Positions 15,031 through 25,247 are shown, numbered from the stretch's first letter. The stretch: 64,000 nucleotides of DNA from an uncultured Micrococcaceae bacterium (GCA_947502645.1 CANNAD010000001.1:434001-498000), one strand, 5' to 3'. Numbers and translations: made by a program. Notes: generated by a model not told the origin, from the letters alone.

Positions 15031-17769
15031 CTACTTCTTCGCTGCCGCTTTTTTGCGGGCAGGAGCTTTTCGAGCAGGCTTCTTCACTGGCCCCTTGGCC
15101 CGCTTCTCCGCCAGCAGATCAATGGCCTGTTCACGGGTCAGCTCTTCGATTGCCATGGAGCCAGGAACGGTGATGTTCGTGATTCCGTCCGTGATGTACG
15201 GACCGAACCTACCGTCCTTGACCACGATGGGCTTCTCCGTGGTGGGGTCATCCCCCAACTCAGCCAGGGGCGGTGCTGCGGTACGTCCGCCACGCTGCTT
15301 GGGCTGGGAGTAAATCTCCAGCGCCTGCTCGAGGGTGATGGTGAAGATTTCCTCTTCGGACCCGATCGAGCGCGAATCGCTGCCCTTCTTCAGATAAGGA
15401 CCGAAGCGACCGTTCTGTACGGTGATCTCCACACCCTCAGCATCTGTTCCCAGAACCCGCGGCAGGTTCAGCAGTCTCAGCGCCTCTTCCAGAGTGACCG
15501 TTTCCACGCTCATGGTCTTGAAGAGTGAACCCGAGCGGGGACGGACCTTCGCGGGTTTCTTCGGCGGCTTCGGCTTGCCGTTCTTGTAGTACTCCACCGG
15601 TTGCGCGGCGAGCTCTTCGGGCGTTGGCTCTTTGATGACTTCCGTGACGTAGTCGCCGTAGCGCCCGGTCTTGGCGACGATGGTCCTCCCGGTCTCCGGG
15701 TCCTGACCCAGCTCGCGCTGCTCGGGCCCGGAGGAGTTCATCAGCTCCACGGCCTTCTCTGCCGTCAGCTCATCCGGCGCCAGGTCCTCCGGCACATTGG
15801 CCCGCTCGGGCAGTGTACCTTCCGCGGCGTCTGCGGGAAGCGGTTTCTCCAGATACGGGCCGAACTTGCCCACACGAAGCACAATGCCTTCGGCGATTTC
15901 GATCGAGTTGATCTGCCGGGCATCGATCTCACCAAGGTCATTGACGATGGTGTGCAGTCCCGTGGAGGAACGGTCGCCGTAATAGAAGTGGTTCAACCAG
16001 TCCACACGGCTGGCTTCACCACGCGAAATGCGGTCGAGGTCCTCTTCCAGTTCAGCAGTGAAGTCATAGTCCACGTAATTGGTGAAGTGCTCCTCGAGGA
16101 GACGAACAACCGAGAACGCGATCCAGCTCGGAACCAGTGCCTGGCCGCGGGCGCGGACATAACCGCGGTCCATGATCGTCGAGATCGTTGCAGCGTAGGT
16201 CGACGGGCGTCCGATGCCGAGTTCTTCGAGCATCTTCACCAGCGACGCTTCAGTAAAACGCGGCGGCGGGGAGGTCTCGTGGCCGGCGGCCTCGATCTCC
16301 TTCGCACTCAGTGCGTCCTGCGCCTTGACGTTCGGAAGCCGCCCGGCGTTGTCTTCCTCGCCGCGTGCAGCGTCCGTTCCCTCTTCGTAGGCTGCCATGA
16401 AGCCACGGAACGTGATGACCGTTCCGGAGGCCGCAAACTCGGCGTCCCTGGTGGTGCCGTCCTGGTAAGCAGCCGCGGCGCCTACGCGCAGCGACGCCGT
16501 CGAACCTTTGGCATCAGCCATCTGGGAGGCAACGGTGCGCTTCCAGATCAGCTCGTACAGCTTGAATTCCTGACCGGTCAGCGACTTGGCCACCTGTGCC
16601 GGGGTGCGGAACGAGTCCCCGGCGGGACGAACTGCCTCGTGAGCTTCCTGGGCGTTCTTCGTCTTGCCCTTGTAGACACGCTTTGCATCGGGAACGTACT
16701 CGGCACCGTACAGCTCGGACGCCTGACGGCGGGCGGCGTTGATGGCCTGATCGGACAATGCCGGCGAATCCGTACGCATGTACGTGATGTAACCGTTTTC
16801 GTAGAGCCGCTGTGCCACCTGCATGGTGGTCCTCGAACTGAAACGCAGCTTCCTGGCTGCCTCCTGCTGGAGGGTCGACGTAGTAAACGGTGCAGCAGGC
16901 CGGCGCGTATACGGTTTGGTGTCCAGGGAACGGACGGAAAAATCAGCTTTCTCCAGCGCAGCCGCCAGAGCCTTCGCACCCGCCTCATCGAGGTGCGCGA
17001 CCTTCTGGTTCTTCAGTTCGCCGCGGTCCGTGAAGTCCTTGCCCGTGGCTACCTTCGCGCCGTCGAGCGTTGCCAGACGGGCCTTGAACGCGTCTCCCGC
17101 TGCAGTGTCAACGGGCGCCAGTTCGGCGATCAGGTCCCAGTACGACGCCGTCCGGAACGCCATGCGTTCGCGCTCACGTTCGACGACGAGGCGGGTGGCG
17201 ACGGACTGCACGCGTCCGGCCGAAAGACCACTGGCTACCTTCCGCCAGAGCACTGGAGAGATCTCATACCCGTAGAGACGGTCCAGGATGCGACGGGTCT
17301 CCTGGGCATCGACCATTGGCATGTCGACGTCGCGCATTTCCTGCAGCGCCCGCTGAATGGCCTCACGTGTGATTTCCGGAAAGGTCAGCCGGTAAACGGG
17401 GACCTTCGGCTTGAGCACCTGAAGCAGGTGCCATGCGATGGCTTCACCTTCACGGTCACCGTCAGTTGCGAGGTAGAGTTCGTCGGCGTCTTTCAGGAGC
17501 GCCTTGAGTTCGGCCACCTTCTTCTTCTTATCCGGAGACACCACATAATAGGGCTCGAAGTCCTTGTCCAGATCCACTGCAAATTTGCCCACGGAGCTTT
17601 TCTTCAACTCGGCGGGGAGATCAGAAGGCTGGGGCAGATCACGGATGTGTCCCATCGAGGCAGTCACCTCGAAGCCCTCACCGAGGTACCCGGCAATGGT
17701 CTTTCCCTTGGCCGGGGACTCTACGATGACTAGCTTTTTCCCGGTCTTTGCGGAGGCCTTGGTGGGCAC
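15031..17769 (-). CDS. topA: DNA topoisomerase I (type IA)
   Basis: Relaxes negative supercoils. The 912 residues contain the Toprim domain (LVIVESPAKGKTIAGYL, then LATDGDREGEAIAWH with the acidic triad) and the active-site tyrosine in GYITYMRTDSPALSD near residue 330. Repeated C-terminal modules with the pattern GRFGPYL/GRYGDYV replace zinc fingers, and the tail is very rich in Lys and Ala (PARKAPARKKAAAKK). All are hallmarks of the actinobacterial enzyme. It starts at GTG with AGGAG 4-5 nt upstream. Confidence 0.96.
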   Translation of the reverse strand: MPTKASAKTGKKLVIVESPAKGKTIAGYLGEGFEVTASMGHIRDLPQPSDLPAELKKSSVGKFAVDLDKDFEPYYVVSPDKKKKVAELKALLKDADELYLATDGDREGEAIAWHLLQVLKPKVPVYRLTFPEITREAIQRALQEMRDVDMPMVDAQETRRILDRLYGYEISPVLWRKVASGLSAGRVQSVATRLVVERERERMAFRTASYWDLIAELAPVDTAAGDAFKARLATLDGAKVATGKDFTDRGELKNQKVAHLDEAGAKALAAALEKADFSVRSLDTKPYTRRPAAPFTTSTLQQEAARKLRFSSRTTMQVAQRLYENGYITYMRTDSPALSDQAINAARRQASELYGAEYVPDAKRVYKGKTKNAQEAHEAVRPAGDSFRTPAQVAKSLTGQEFKLYELIWKRTVASQMADAKGSTASLRVGAAAAYQDGTTRDAEFAASGTVITFRGFMAAYEEGTDAARGEEDNAGRLPNVKAQDALSAKEIEAAGHETSPPPRFTEASLVKMLEELGIGRPSTYAATISTIMDRGYVRARGQALVPSWIAFSVVRLLEEHFTNYVDYDFTAELEEDLDRISRGEASRVDWLNHFYYGDRSSTGLHTIVNDLGEIDARQINSIEIAEGIVLRVGKFGPYLEKPLPADAAEGTLPERANVPEDLAPDELTAEKAVELMNSSGPEQRELGQDPETGRTIVAKTGRYGDYVTEVIKEPTPEELAAQPVEYYKNGKPKPPKKPAKVRPRSGSLFKTMSVETVTLEEALRLLNLPRVLGTDAEGVEITVQNGRFGPYLKKGSDSRSIGSEEEIFTITLEQALEIYSQPKQRGGRTAAPPLAELGDDPTTEKPIVVKDGRFGPYITDGITNITVPGSMAIEELTREQAIDLLAEKRAKGPVKKPARKAPARKKAAAKK

Positions 17770-17886
17770 TGTGCTCCTACTAACATGGTGGAAACTTCTT
17801 GAACAGGTCTACCATAGCGCCGAACTCGACGCCGCCTGTCATGGAGGCAATGTGGACAACATCACCGCAACCGACGGCGGACCGGA

Positions 17887-18948
17887 CTATTCCTGGGCGA
17901 TGGGCCGTTCCGACGGGGTGATCTCGATCTCGATCGTTTCACCTTCGCGCACTAGCGTGGCCGTCGTTGTTTCGCCTGGATTTATTCCGCGGAGCTCGCC
18001 GAGGAGGTCCTCTGCACTGCTCAGTTCGGTATCTCCGATACCCACCAGGACGTCGCCGGGCTTCACGCCCGCAGTGTCCGCCGGACCGCCTTCGACGACG
18101 GACAACACCACCACCCCCTGCTGCTGTTCAATACCGAGCTGTTCGGCGATTTGCGGGGTGATGGTGGCCGGCCGCAGGCCGAGGAACGCGTGCTCAGCCG
18201 TTCCGTCCTCAAGCAGCTGCTCGGCGACGTGGACCGCAGTGGCAGCCGGAATGGCGAAGCCCAACGACACCGCGCCAGCCTCCGGTGGGATGTACGCCTC
18301 GCTGATGCCGATCACATCACCGGAAGCATTGACGACGGCGCCGCCGGAGTTGCCGGGGCTGATGGCGGCGTCGGTCTGGATCAGGTCAACGAGAGCCTGG
18401 CTCTGCGCGGCAGATCCCGGGATTTCACGGGCAAGTGCGGAAACGATGCCGGCTGTGGCTGTGTTTTCGAATCCGAGTGGGCTGCCGATGACGACGGCGA
18501 GTTCCCCTACCCGGGGGAGGTCCTCCTCGAAGGTGGCGGCAGGCAGACCCTGCCGGTCTACTTCCACGATTGCAAGATCGGTGATGACGTCTTTGGCCCG
18601 GACCGTACCGGGGACCCGCTGACCGTCCGCGAAGGCCACTTCCACTTCTTCTGCGTCACCGACAACATGTGCGTTGGTGAGGATGAGGCCGTCTTCGGCG
18701 TAGATGACCCCACTGCCCAGACCGCTGCCGGCGAAGATGGTGACCACCGAGGGTTGAACTTCCGCGACGATGTCCGGGATGGTGCTGAACACACCTCCGG
18801 TCCCAGACCCGGCTTCGCTGTTGCCGGCGGCCTCGCTGGACGCAGCGCTAACGGTTCCCGTTGGTTCGTCGTCGGCATCGGCTGTGCACCCGCCCAGCAG
18901 GAGTGCTCCAGCGGCGACGATGGCGGCATATTGCAGTCTGGTTGGCAC
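17887..18948 (-). CDS. S1C-family serine protease lipoprotein with PDZ domain (HtrA/DegP-like)
   Basis: Extracytoplasmic quality-control protease of about 353 residues. After a short signal peptide ending in the LLLGGC lipobox and a Ser/Ala/Gly linker, the trypsin-like domain has His in LTNAHVVGDAEEV, Asp in DLAIVEVDRQG and Ser in SPGNSGGAVV. One PDZ domain follows (VEGGPADTAGVKPGDVL). The GTG at 18948 is chosen because GGAGAG lies 9 nt upstream and gives a compact signal peptide; the ATG at 18957 would touch that site directly. Confidence 0.9.
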   Translation of the reverse strand: MPTRLQYAAIVAAGALLLGGCTADADDEPTGTVSAASSEAAGNSEAGSGTGGVFSTIPDIVAEVQPSVVTIFAGSGLGSGVIYAEDGLILTNAHVVGDAEEVEVAFADGQRVPGTVRAKDVITDLAIVEVDRQGLPAATFEEDLPRVGELAVVIGSPLGFENTATAGIVSALAREIPGSAAQSQALVDLIQTDAAISPGNSGGAVVNASGDVIGISEAYIPPEAGAVSLGFAIPAATAVHVAEQLLEDGTAEHAFLGLRPATITPQIAEQLGIEQQQGVVVLSVVEGGPADTAGVKPGDVLVGIGDTELSSAEDLLGELRGINPGETTTATLVREGETIEIEITPSERPIAQE

Positions 18949-19022
18949 GGAAGTCATCTCTCCATCACATAGCCTCAACGCTGCTGTTGCAAGTGGTCCC
19001 CGCAATTTTCCGCAGAACGGGT

Positions 19023-20606
19023 TTAGCTCGCCGGGTTCAGGAACCCGTCCCGCACCAGATTCCGGACCTCATCGAGGAGACCACTGCGGAAGCCGTCGTC
19101 GTCCTGGTCCAGGAGGGCCGCGAGCGCGCCGATGATCTGTCCGACGGTGAGTTCGCCGTCGGACGCTGAGACGAATCCGGTGAGTTCAGTGCTCATGAGG
19201 TTGGTGCGGCGCAGACCGGCCCCTTGACGCAGCAGGATCACGCCCGGGTGTTCCGCGCCTGGTTGCTGGTGGCGTTCCTCTGTGACGTCGTCGGCGGCTT
19301 GCAGGTGCTGGTGCGTCAGGTCGGTGGAGTGGGCTGCCAGCCAGTCGGAACGCTCGACGGCGGAGCGCAGGTGCGCGCCGAGGGGTTGTTCGATGGCGTG
19401 GGTGATTTCCTCGCATCGGAAGAGGGACCGCTGGCCGTTGGCTGGATTGCGGAGCCAGACCATGCCGAATCCGATGGCTGATACGTCGCGGGAACCGAAA
19501 TCTTTCAGGTAGGCGGCGAACGCGGCTTCGTAGGCTTCAGGGTCCCGGTTCTCGGCTGAGTCACGGAGCCAGGTTTCGGCGTAGTGCGACGGCGAGACCA
19601 CCTCGCGCTGAATCACCCAGGCGTCGGCGTGGTCCGGCACCCAGGACGCCACTCTGTCCTCCCAGGACGTTCCGGCCGCGATTTCCCAGTTCCCCAAGAG
19701 TTGGGCGGTGCCGCCGGGTGTGAGGATTGCGGGCAGATCTGCCAGCAGGGACGCGACGATCTGGTCTCCGGGTAACCCTCCGTCGCGGTAGGTGTATTGG
19801 GTGTCCGGGCCGTCGCCGGTTGTCCGCGGCGTGATGACGAAGGGTGGGTTGGAGACCACCAGATCGAAGGCGTGCCCAGCCACTGCCTCGAGCAGGTTCC
19901 CCTGGACAAGTTGCACCCGGTCCTCCAGGTTTCCTGGATCAATGTTCAGGGCTGGCGCGTTCAGGAGCAGGTTGAAGCGGGTGAAGGCGAGCGCCCGCAC
20001 CGAAATGTCCGTAGCTGTGACGTGCCGGGCGTGCGAGAGCAGGTGGAAGGTCTGGATCCCGCACCCTGTGCCGAGGTCCAGCGCGCTTTGTACCGGTGCC
20101 CGCATGGTGATTTGCGCGAGTGTCAGCGACGCCTGTCCAATGCCGAGGACGTGATCCCGGCGCAGCACTCCGGCACGCTGGCGGTGGCCGAGGTCGCTCG
20201 TTACCCACAGGTCACCTCCGGCGTCGGAGGAATGCGGGCGGAGGTCGACGACGGTGCGCAGGCCGGCGTCGCACCTTTCCACCAGGCGCAGCTCCAGCAG
20301 GTCATCCACGGTGACGGACTGCAGGGAGGCAGTCAGCTGCTCTTCCAGGACGGTGTCGCCAAGTAACCATGCGAGGACGACGACGGCCAGTGCGGCGTCG
20401 TCGCCACCCTCCTGAACGAGCTCCCGGCAGCGGAGCCTGGAGGGAATGGGCTGCTCCCGGTCCAGCGCCTGCGAGGCTTCGTCGCCGAGGATGGAGGCGA
20501 CGCCGTCGGCCGTGTAATTCAGGCGGTGCAGATCCCGGGCGAGTGCCGCGATCAGTTCTGTGTTGCCGCTGTTGGGTGCGTCGGGGATGTCCTCCAAATG
20601 AGTCAC
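19023..20606 (-). CDS. Class I SAM-dependent methyltransferase with NPPF motif
   Basis: 527 residues. The central methyltransferase fold has SAM motif [15 protein letters not shown] near residue 170 and [14 protein letters not shown] (NPPF, motif IV) near residue 255, the signature of enzymes modifying amide or exocyclic amino nitrogens. An N-terminal all-helical domain of about 130 residues and a C-terminal domain of about 190 residues have no assigned role. It starts at a GTG overlapping the trhO stop (GTGA), so it is translated from the trhO message. The substrate could be a protein glutamine or a nucleic-acid base. Confidence 0.85.
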   Translation of the reverse strand: MTHLEDIPDAPNSGNTELIAALARDLHRLNYTADGVASILGDEASQALDREQPIPSRLRCRELVQEGGDDAALAVVVLAWLLGDTVLEEQLTASLQSVTVDDLLELRLVERCDAGLRTVVDLRPHSSDAGGDLWVTSDLGHRQRAGVLRRDHVLGIGQASLTLAQITMRAPVQSALDLGTGCGIQTFHLLSHARHVTATDISVRALAFTRFNLLLNAPALNIDPGNLEDRVQLVQGNLLEAVAGHAFDLVVSNPPFVITPRTTGDGPDTQYTYRDGGLPGDQIVASLLADLPAILTPGGTAQLLGNWEIAAGTSWEDRVASWVPDHADAWVIQREVVSPSHYAETWLRDSAENRDPEAYEAAFAAYLKDFGSRDVSAIGFGMVWLRNPANGQRSLFRCEEITHAIEQPLGAHLRSAVERSDWLAAHSTDLTHQHLQAADDVTEERHQQPGAEHPGVILLRQGAGLRRTNLMSTELTGFVSASDGELTVGQIIGALAALLDQDDDGFRSGLLDEVRNLVRDGFLNPAS

Positions 20607-21514
20607 GGCGCAGCCTGCCCTTCTGTTTCGCAGCCCTGCGGGCACCGCAGCGTGGCCGGATCCGCTGAGCAGTCCGAGCAGTACAGGGTGAGATTGCGGC
20701 AGGCCGGGTTGCTGCAGTTCTCGAATTTGTTCGTTGGCGCTTCGCAGCGGACGCAGGTGCCGATTGTTTTCGCGTCCTCGGAGAATTCCATGTGCATGCG
20801 CTTGTCGAAGACGTAGAGCGAGCCGTCCCACAGACCGGAGTCGCCGTAGGTTTCCCCGTAGCGGACGATGCCGCCCTTCATCTGGTAAACCTCGCTGAAG
20901 CCGCGGTTGATCATGAGGCTGGAGAGCACCTCACAGCGGATGCCACCGGTGCAGTAGGTGACGACGGGTTTGTCCTTCAGATCGTCATACTTTCCCGAGT
21001 CGAGTTCGCGGATGAAGTCATGCGTCGTAGCCACATCGGGGACGATGGCGTCGCGGAATTTGCCGATTTGCGCCTCGAACGCGTTACGGCCGTCGAAGAA
21101 TGTAACGTCCTCGCCCGCGGCCCGGCGAGACTCCACCAGTTCGTGCAGCTCCTCCGGGCGAAGGTGTTTGCCGCCGCCCACTACCCCGTTTTCATCCACC
21201 AGCAGCTCACCGGGCGCGCCGAAGCTGACAATCTCATCGCGCACCTTGATGCTCAGGCGGGGGAAGTCCTCCGCCGAACCTTCAGACCACTTGATGTCCA
21301 TCTTCTTGAAGGCCGGGTACTCGCGCGTTGCTTTCACATACTGTTTGACGGCGTTCAGCTCACCGCCGACTGTCCCGTTGATGCCGTCCTTCGATATGAG
21401 GATGCGGCCGCGCAGGCCAAGCTTTTCGCAGAGAGCGCGCTGCCAGAGGCGGATCGCCTCGGGATCCGGGAGGGGGACGAACGCGTAATACAGGACAATG
21501 CGGTTGATAGACAC
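20603..21514 (-). CDS. trhO: tRNA uridine 5-hydroxylase TrhO (rhodanese-domain protein, YceA family)
   Basis: Oxygen-dependent enzyme forming 5-hydroxyuridine at the tRNA wobble position. The 303 residues show an acylphosphatase-like N-terminal domain ([19 protein letters not shown]), a rhodanese domain with the active cysteine in [15 protein letters not shown], and a C-terminal cysteine-rich segment of CxxC pairs that probably binds zinc. The GTG at 21514 is favoured over the TTG at 21541 because the family starts there and TACGCT lies 7 nt upstream. Confidence 0.88.
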   Translation of the reverse strand: MSINRIVLYYAFVPLPDPEAIRLWQRALCEKLGLRGRILISKDGINGTVGGELNAVKQYVKATREYPAFKKMDIKWSEGSAEDFPRLSIKVRDEIVSFGAPGELLVDENGVVGGGKHLRPEELHELVESRRAAGEDVTFFDGRNAFEAQIGKFRDAIVPDVATTHDFIRELDSGKYDDLKDKPVVTYCTGGIRCEVLSSLMINRGFSEVYQMKGGIVRYGETYGDSGLWDGSLYVFDKRMHMEFSEDAKTIGTCVRCEAPTNKFENCSNPACRNLTLYCSDCSADPATLRCPQGCETEGQAAP

Positions 21515-21521
21515 ATCATTA

Positions 21522-21527
21522 AGCGTA
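21522..21527 (-). promoter_or_regulatory. Leaderless-type -10 element for trhO
   Basis: TACGCT on the minus strand is followed by 7 nt and the GTG at 21514; it also decides between alternative starts. Confidence 0.45.
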
Positions 21528-21585
21528 AAGGTGGCTAACAAATTACGATTCAGTTGCCGATATAGGTTTTAAGGACCCCTGACGC

Positions 21586-21591
21586 TAGGGT
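21586..21591 (+). promoter_or_regulatory. Leaderless-type -10 element for the GNAT gene
   Basis: TAGGGT ends 6 nt before the ATG at 21598; it is divergent from the trhO promoter 59 bp away. Confidence 0.5.
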
Positions 21592-21597
21592 CAGTTT

Positions 21598-22278
21598 ATG
21601 AATGCCGCACTCGATGATGACCTGGTGAAAGTGTGGGTGGCCGGTTGGGCTGCCTGCCGTGGCCACGAGACCCGCGAAGAGGGCCGTTTTGCTACTGCCC
21701 CGGTTGCCGGGTCCTCCACCGACTGGCAGTACTTCGCGCTTGAACCTTCCGATGACGAATTCTCGGACCTCGCTTCAAGGATCGCTGGCTCAGCCGGACT
21801 CCTCTACGTTTTCACTGATCGCGTCCCCGCATTGCACTCCAAAGCCACATCGGCTGGCCTGCACGTGGCCGGGACGTTCCAGAGCCTGATGACGGCGAAC
21901 ATGGACGGTCAGGACATCGAGGATCCACTGTCCCCGGACGGCTTTGAAACAACGGTCACGCGCGGCGACGGCGTCCACCGGGTTCTGGTAACGCACGACG
22001 GCGAGGAAGCGGCCCGAGGCAGCGTCGCCGTCATCGGCGATTACGCGGTATTCGACCGCATTATTACCGCCCCGGACTTCCGGCGTAAGGGCCTGGGCAG
22101 CTACGTCATGCGCGCGCTGACAGCCGTTGCCATGGAACACGACGTCGAGAATGGGCTGCTGCTCGCTTCCCCCGATGGCCGTGCCCTCTATGGCTATCTC
22201 GGCTGGCTGGAACTTACGGAAGTCATGCTGCTACAGGGGCAGGAACCGGCTGAAGCGGACATCATCGAGAAGGTCTGA
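21598..22278 (+). CDS. GNAT family N-acetyltransferase
   Basis: 226 residues with the acetyl-CoA binding motif A, DFRRKGLGSYVMRALTAVAM, near residue 160 and a strand-turn pattern consistent with GNAT proteins that have an extra N-terminal half-domain. The target is unknown. There is no ribosome site; the -10 element suggests a leaderless transcript. It is followed 8 bp later by the helicase gene on the same strand. Confidence 0.88.
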   Translation: MNAALDDDLVKVWVAGWAACRGHETREEGRFATAPVAGSSTDWQYFALEPSDDEFSDLASRIAGSAGLLYVFTDRVPALHSKATSAGLHVAGTFQSLMTANMDGQDIEDPLSPDGFETTVTRGDGVHRVLVTHDGEEAARGSVAVIGDYAVFDRIITAPDFRRKGLGSYVMRALTAVAMEHDVENGLLLASPDGRALYGYLGWLELTEVMLLQGQEPAEADIIEKV

Positions 22279-22286
22279 CCATCCGG

Positions 22287-24626
22287 GTGAACAATAGGGT
22301 GGTGTCCCTTTCTGATTCCCTGATCCCGCTCCTGGGCGGCGGCACGGACCCAGAGCAGTTGCAGCATGTGCACAGGATTCCGGCCCGTGAAGCGACGTTT
22401 TCGGCCTGGCCGGAATGGGCTCACCCGGATGTTGTTGAGGCGTTCAGGATGCTCGGTGTGCAGGAACCCTGGCAGCATCAGGCAGAAGCCGCCGAGGCTG
22501 CACATGCCGGGAATCACACCATCCTCGCGACGGGAACGGCGTCGGGCAAGTCTCTGGCCTACCAGCTTCCGGTCCTGGACAGTATTCATCGCACGCTAGC
22601 CGAAGACCGCATCAGCCTGGAACCGGCAGGTTCGGTCTCCCTCTACCTGGCCCCCACGAAGGCTCTGGCCGCCGACCAGCTTTCGGCGATCAAAGCGTTG
22701 AAACTCCCCTCGGTAAGGGCTGAAACGTACGACGGCGACACCGACTCGAGCGCTCGCCGCTGGATCCGGGACCACGCGAACTTTGTGTTGACGAACCCTG
22801 ACATGCTGCATTTCGGTGTCCTGCCGAATCACGCATGGTGGGCCCGGTTCTTCCGGCGGCTGAAATACATCATCATTGATGAGGCGCACATGTACCGCGG
22901 TGTTTTTGGTTCGCATGTGGCTAACCTGATGCGGCGTCTGCGCAGAATCTGCGCCCATTATGGTGCTGATCCCGTGTTTATCGGGGCGTCGGCGACGTCG
23001 TCTGATCCAGGGCGTTCCTTTGGTCGCCTGATCGGGGCGGACGTCACGGCTTTCAGCCAGGATTATTCGCCTCATGGTTCGACGACGGTCGCGTTCTGGG
23101 AACCGGCGCTCACCGAGCTCAAGGGCGAGAACGGCGCACCGGGGCGGCGGACCGTGATTGCGGAGACCTCTGACCTGCTGGCCAATCTTGTCTCGGCGCA
23201 GGTGCGGACCATCGCGTTCATCAAGTCCCGCCGCGGCGCGGAGACCATTGCCACTGTGACGCGCCGCATGTTGGATGAGGTTCATCCGAGCCTTCCGGAG
23301 CGCGTTGCCTCGTACCGTTCGGGGTATCTGCCGGAGGAGCGGCGTGAGCTGGAGTCGAAGCTTCGCAGCGGTGAACTTCTTGGTGTTTCCAGTACGTCGG
23401 CGTTGGAGCTTGGCATTGATATTGCCGGGCTCGACGCCGTCCTGGTTGCCGGATGGCCTGGTACCCGTGCGTCGTTGTTCCAGCAGATCGGCCGGGCCGG
23501 GCGTGCTGGGCAGGATGCGTTGGCTGCCTTCGTGGCCAGTGACGACCCGTTGGACACATATCTGGTTCATCATCCTGAAGCTGTGTTCGATATCGGGGTC
23601 GAGGCCACTGTCTTTGATCCGTCGAACCCGTACGTTCTTGGCCCGCACCTGTGCGCTGCGGCTGCCGAGATTCCGCTCTCTCCTGCTGAGCTGGCCACGT
23701 TCGGGGACACGACAGCGGTTTTGCTCGATCAGCTGGTCGCCCAGGGGTACCTCCGACGGCGGCCTTCGGGCTGGTACTGGACGCATCCTGAGAGCGCTGC
23801 CGCCATGGTTAATCTTCGGGCCGACGGCGGTGGACCGATCAATATTGTGGAGGCCGGGACGGGAACGCTGCTGGGAACTATGGGATCTCCGCAGAGCCAT
23901 TATCAGGCGCATGCGGGTGCTGTTTATGTTCATCAGGGGCAGACCTTTGTGGTGCAGGAGCTGAATGAGCAGGATCACTGCGCCGTTGTTGCCCGCGGGA
24001 ATCCTGACTATTACACGCAGGCGCGGGATGTGACCCAGATCGAGGTGATTGGTGCGTCCCGCAGCGCTTCGTGGGGGCAGGTGGGTGTGCACTTCGGTGA
24101 GGTGAAGGTGACAACGCAGGTGGTCTCTTTTCAGCGGAAGGCCGTGGTGTCCAACGAGATCCTGGGTGAGGAGCCACTGGAGCTGGAGGCGCGGGTATTG
24201 TTCACGAAGGCGGTCTGGTTCACGGTGGACACAACTTTGCTGACGAATGCTGGCATTGTGGAGCCGCAGATTCCGGGGTCGCTGCACGCTGCCGAGCATG
24301 CGGCCATCGGTTTGCTGCCTTTGGTCGCGTCGAGTGATCGCTGGGACATTGGGGGCGTTTCTACCGCGTTGCACGCGGATACGGAGTTGCCCACGGTTTT
24401 TGTCTACGACGGCCACCCGGGTGGAGCTGGTTTCGCTGAGCGTGGCTTTGATGCGGCCGTGACTTGGTTGTCAGCGACCCGGCAGGCCATTGCGTCCTGC
24501 GAGTGCGACGACGGTTGCCCCTCCTGTGTGCAGTCCCCCAAGTGCGGGAACAAGAACAATCCGTTGGACAAGGCTGGCGCCATCAAGCTGATCGATGTTC
24601 TGCTCCGGGACGCTCCCTCCTCCTGA
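22287..24626 (+). CDS. DEAD/DEAH-box helicase with C-terminal Cys4 (DUF1998) domain, MrfA/Hrq1-like
   Basis: 779-residue superfamily 2 DNA helicase. Walker A is TGTASGKSLAYQLP, motif II IIDEAHMYRG, motif III GASATSSDP, and motif VI QQIGRAGRAGQ. The C-terminal domain ends in CECDDGCPSCVQSPKCG, the four-cysteine metal site of the DUF1998 region. MrfA of Bacillus and Hrq1 of yeast share this layout and act in repair of bulky or crosslinked lesions. The start is uncertain: GTG at 22287 has no clear ribosome site, and GTG codons 12-15 nt later are alternatives. Confidence 0.9.
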   Translation: MNNRVVSLSDSLIPLLGGGTDPEQLQHVHRIPAREATFSAWPEWAHPDVVEAFRMLGVQEPWQHQAEAAEAAHAGNHTILATGTASGKSLAYQLPVLDSIHRTLAEDRISLEPAGSVSLYLAPTKALAADQLSAIKALKLPSVRAETYDGDTDSSARRWIRDHANFVLTNPDMLHFGVLPNHAWWARFFRRLKYIIIDEAHMYRGVFGSHVANLMRRLRRICAHYGADPVFIGASATSSDPGRSFGRLIGADVTAFSQDYSPHGSTTVAFWEPALTELKGENGAPGRRTVIAETSDLLANLVSAQVRTIAFIKSRRGAETIATVTRRMLDEVHPSLPERVASYRSGYLPEERRELESKLRSGELLGVSSTSALELGIDIAGLDAVLVAGWPGTRASLFQQIGRAGRAGQDALAAFVASDDPLDTYLVHHPEAVFDIGVEATVFDPSNPYVLGPHLCAAAAEIPLSPAELATFGDTTAVLLDQLVAQGYLRRRPSGWYWTHPESAAAMVNLRADGGGPINIVEAGTGTLLGTMGSPQSHYQAHAGAVYVHQGQTFVVQELNEQDHCAVVARGNPDYYTQARDVTQIEVIGASRSASWGQVGVHFGEVKVTTQVVSFQRKAVVSNEILGEEPLELEARVLFTKAVWFTVDTTLLTNAGIVEPQIPGSLHAAEHAAIGLLPLVASSDRWDIGGVSTALHADTELPTVFVYDGHPGGAGFAERGFDAAVTWLSATRQAIASCECDDGCPSCVQSPKCGNKNNPLDKAGAIKLIDVLLRDAPSS

Positions 24627-24640
24627 GGACCGGGCTGCTG

Positions 24641-24646
24641 TACTGT
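24641..24646 (+). promoter_or_regulatory. Leaderless-type -10 element for the 53-residue membrane protein
   Basis: TACTGT is followed by 7 nt and the ATG at 24654. Confidence 0.4.
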
Positions 24647-24653
24647 CACACGT

Positions 24654-24815
24654 ATGGGTATGACTGCGAGTCCTCTGGTTCCAACGTTCGGCGAAGCTGT
24701 CGCTTCTTTTGGTCCGATGGCGTTGCTGCTATCTATTGGGCTATTCGCTATTTATCGTTTGTTTGCCCGGACCACCAAGCGTGTGAAAGCCTCGCGCGCT
24801 GCCGCACGACGGTAG
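24654..24815 (+). CDS. Small single-pass membrane protein (53 residues)
   Basis: Reads MGMTASPLVPTFGEAVASF, then one membrane segment (PMALLLSIGLFAIYRLF), then a basic tail (ARTTKRVKASRAAARR). This is an N-out/C-in topology by the positive-inside rule. No ribosome site is present, but a TACTGT element lies 7 nt before the ATG. It lies between the helicase gene and the convergent end of the Tad operon, 12 bp from the latter. The function is unknown; the coding assignment rests on the membrane segment, codon bias and promoter position. Confidence 0.55.
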   Translation: MGMTASPLVPTFGEAVASFGPMALLLSIGLFAIYRLFARTTKRVKASRAAARR

Positions 24816-24827
24816 CGAACGTCCCGC

Positions 24828-25247
24828 TCACGGCAGGGCAGGTGGAGGGCCGGCCCGTGCTCTTCCGGTTGCGTCGTTCAGGATGGGTGAAATCCGCAGA
24901 CTCGTGGTCACGTCAACGATGTGTCCTGTGGTTCCGATCTGTGCGCAATGCACCAGGTCAACATCGTGCTTGCGTGCCACTTCGCCTGCCACGGCACACG
25001 GCTCTCCTTCGGTGAGGCCCCGGGCTGCATCGGCTGCTGCGAGCGCCGCCAGATCAGCAGCAGTCGAGGCCCGGCTGGCGCCGACGGTGGCCTGAACGAG
25101 GACCACCAACAGACCCAGCAGGACCAGGAGCGCAACAGCGATTCCAGTCATCAGAACGGTCCCCGCACCCCGTTCACGATCCGCTCCTACTGAGACGCCC
25201 GTTTGCCGTGCGGCTCGTGCGGCCATTCCTGGTCGCAGGCGTCTCAC
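24828..25247 (-). CDS. TadG/TadE-like pilus-locus membrane protein (Rv3654c-type)
   Basis: 139 residues. A basic N-terminus and the motif RGAGTVLMTGIAVALLVLLG lead into one membrane segment, followed by an extracytoplasmic part with a cysteine pair (EPCAVAGEV, LVHCAQIG). This is the small last gene of actinobacterial Tad loci. The GTG start overlaps the tadE stop (GTGA), giving coupling; an ATG seven codons downstream is possible. Confidence 0.78.
   Translation of the reverse strand: MRRLRPGMAARAARQTGVSVGADRERGAGTVLMTGIAVALLVLLGLLVVLVQATVGASRASTAADLAALAAADAARGLTEGEPCAVAGEVARKHDVDLVHCAQIGTTGHIVDVTTSLRISPILNDATGRARAGPPPALP

Noticed and set aside
15601-17733. 710-codon plus-strand reading frame opposite topA
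   Set aside because: Shadow of topA caused by third-position GC bias; no recognisable domain, and topA covers the whole stretch.
22596-24416. 606-codon minus-strand frame opposite the DEAH helicase
   Set aside because: Arginine/proline-rich shadow frame; the helicase motifs on the plus strand are complete.
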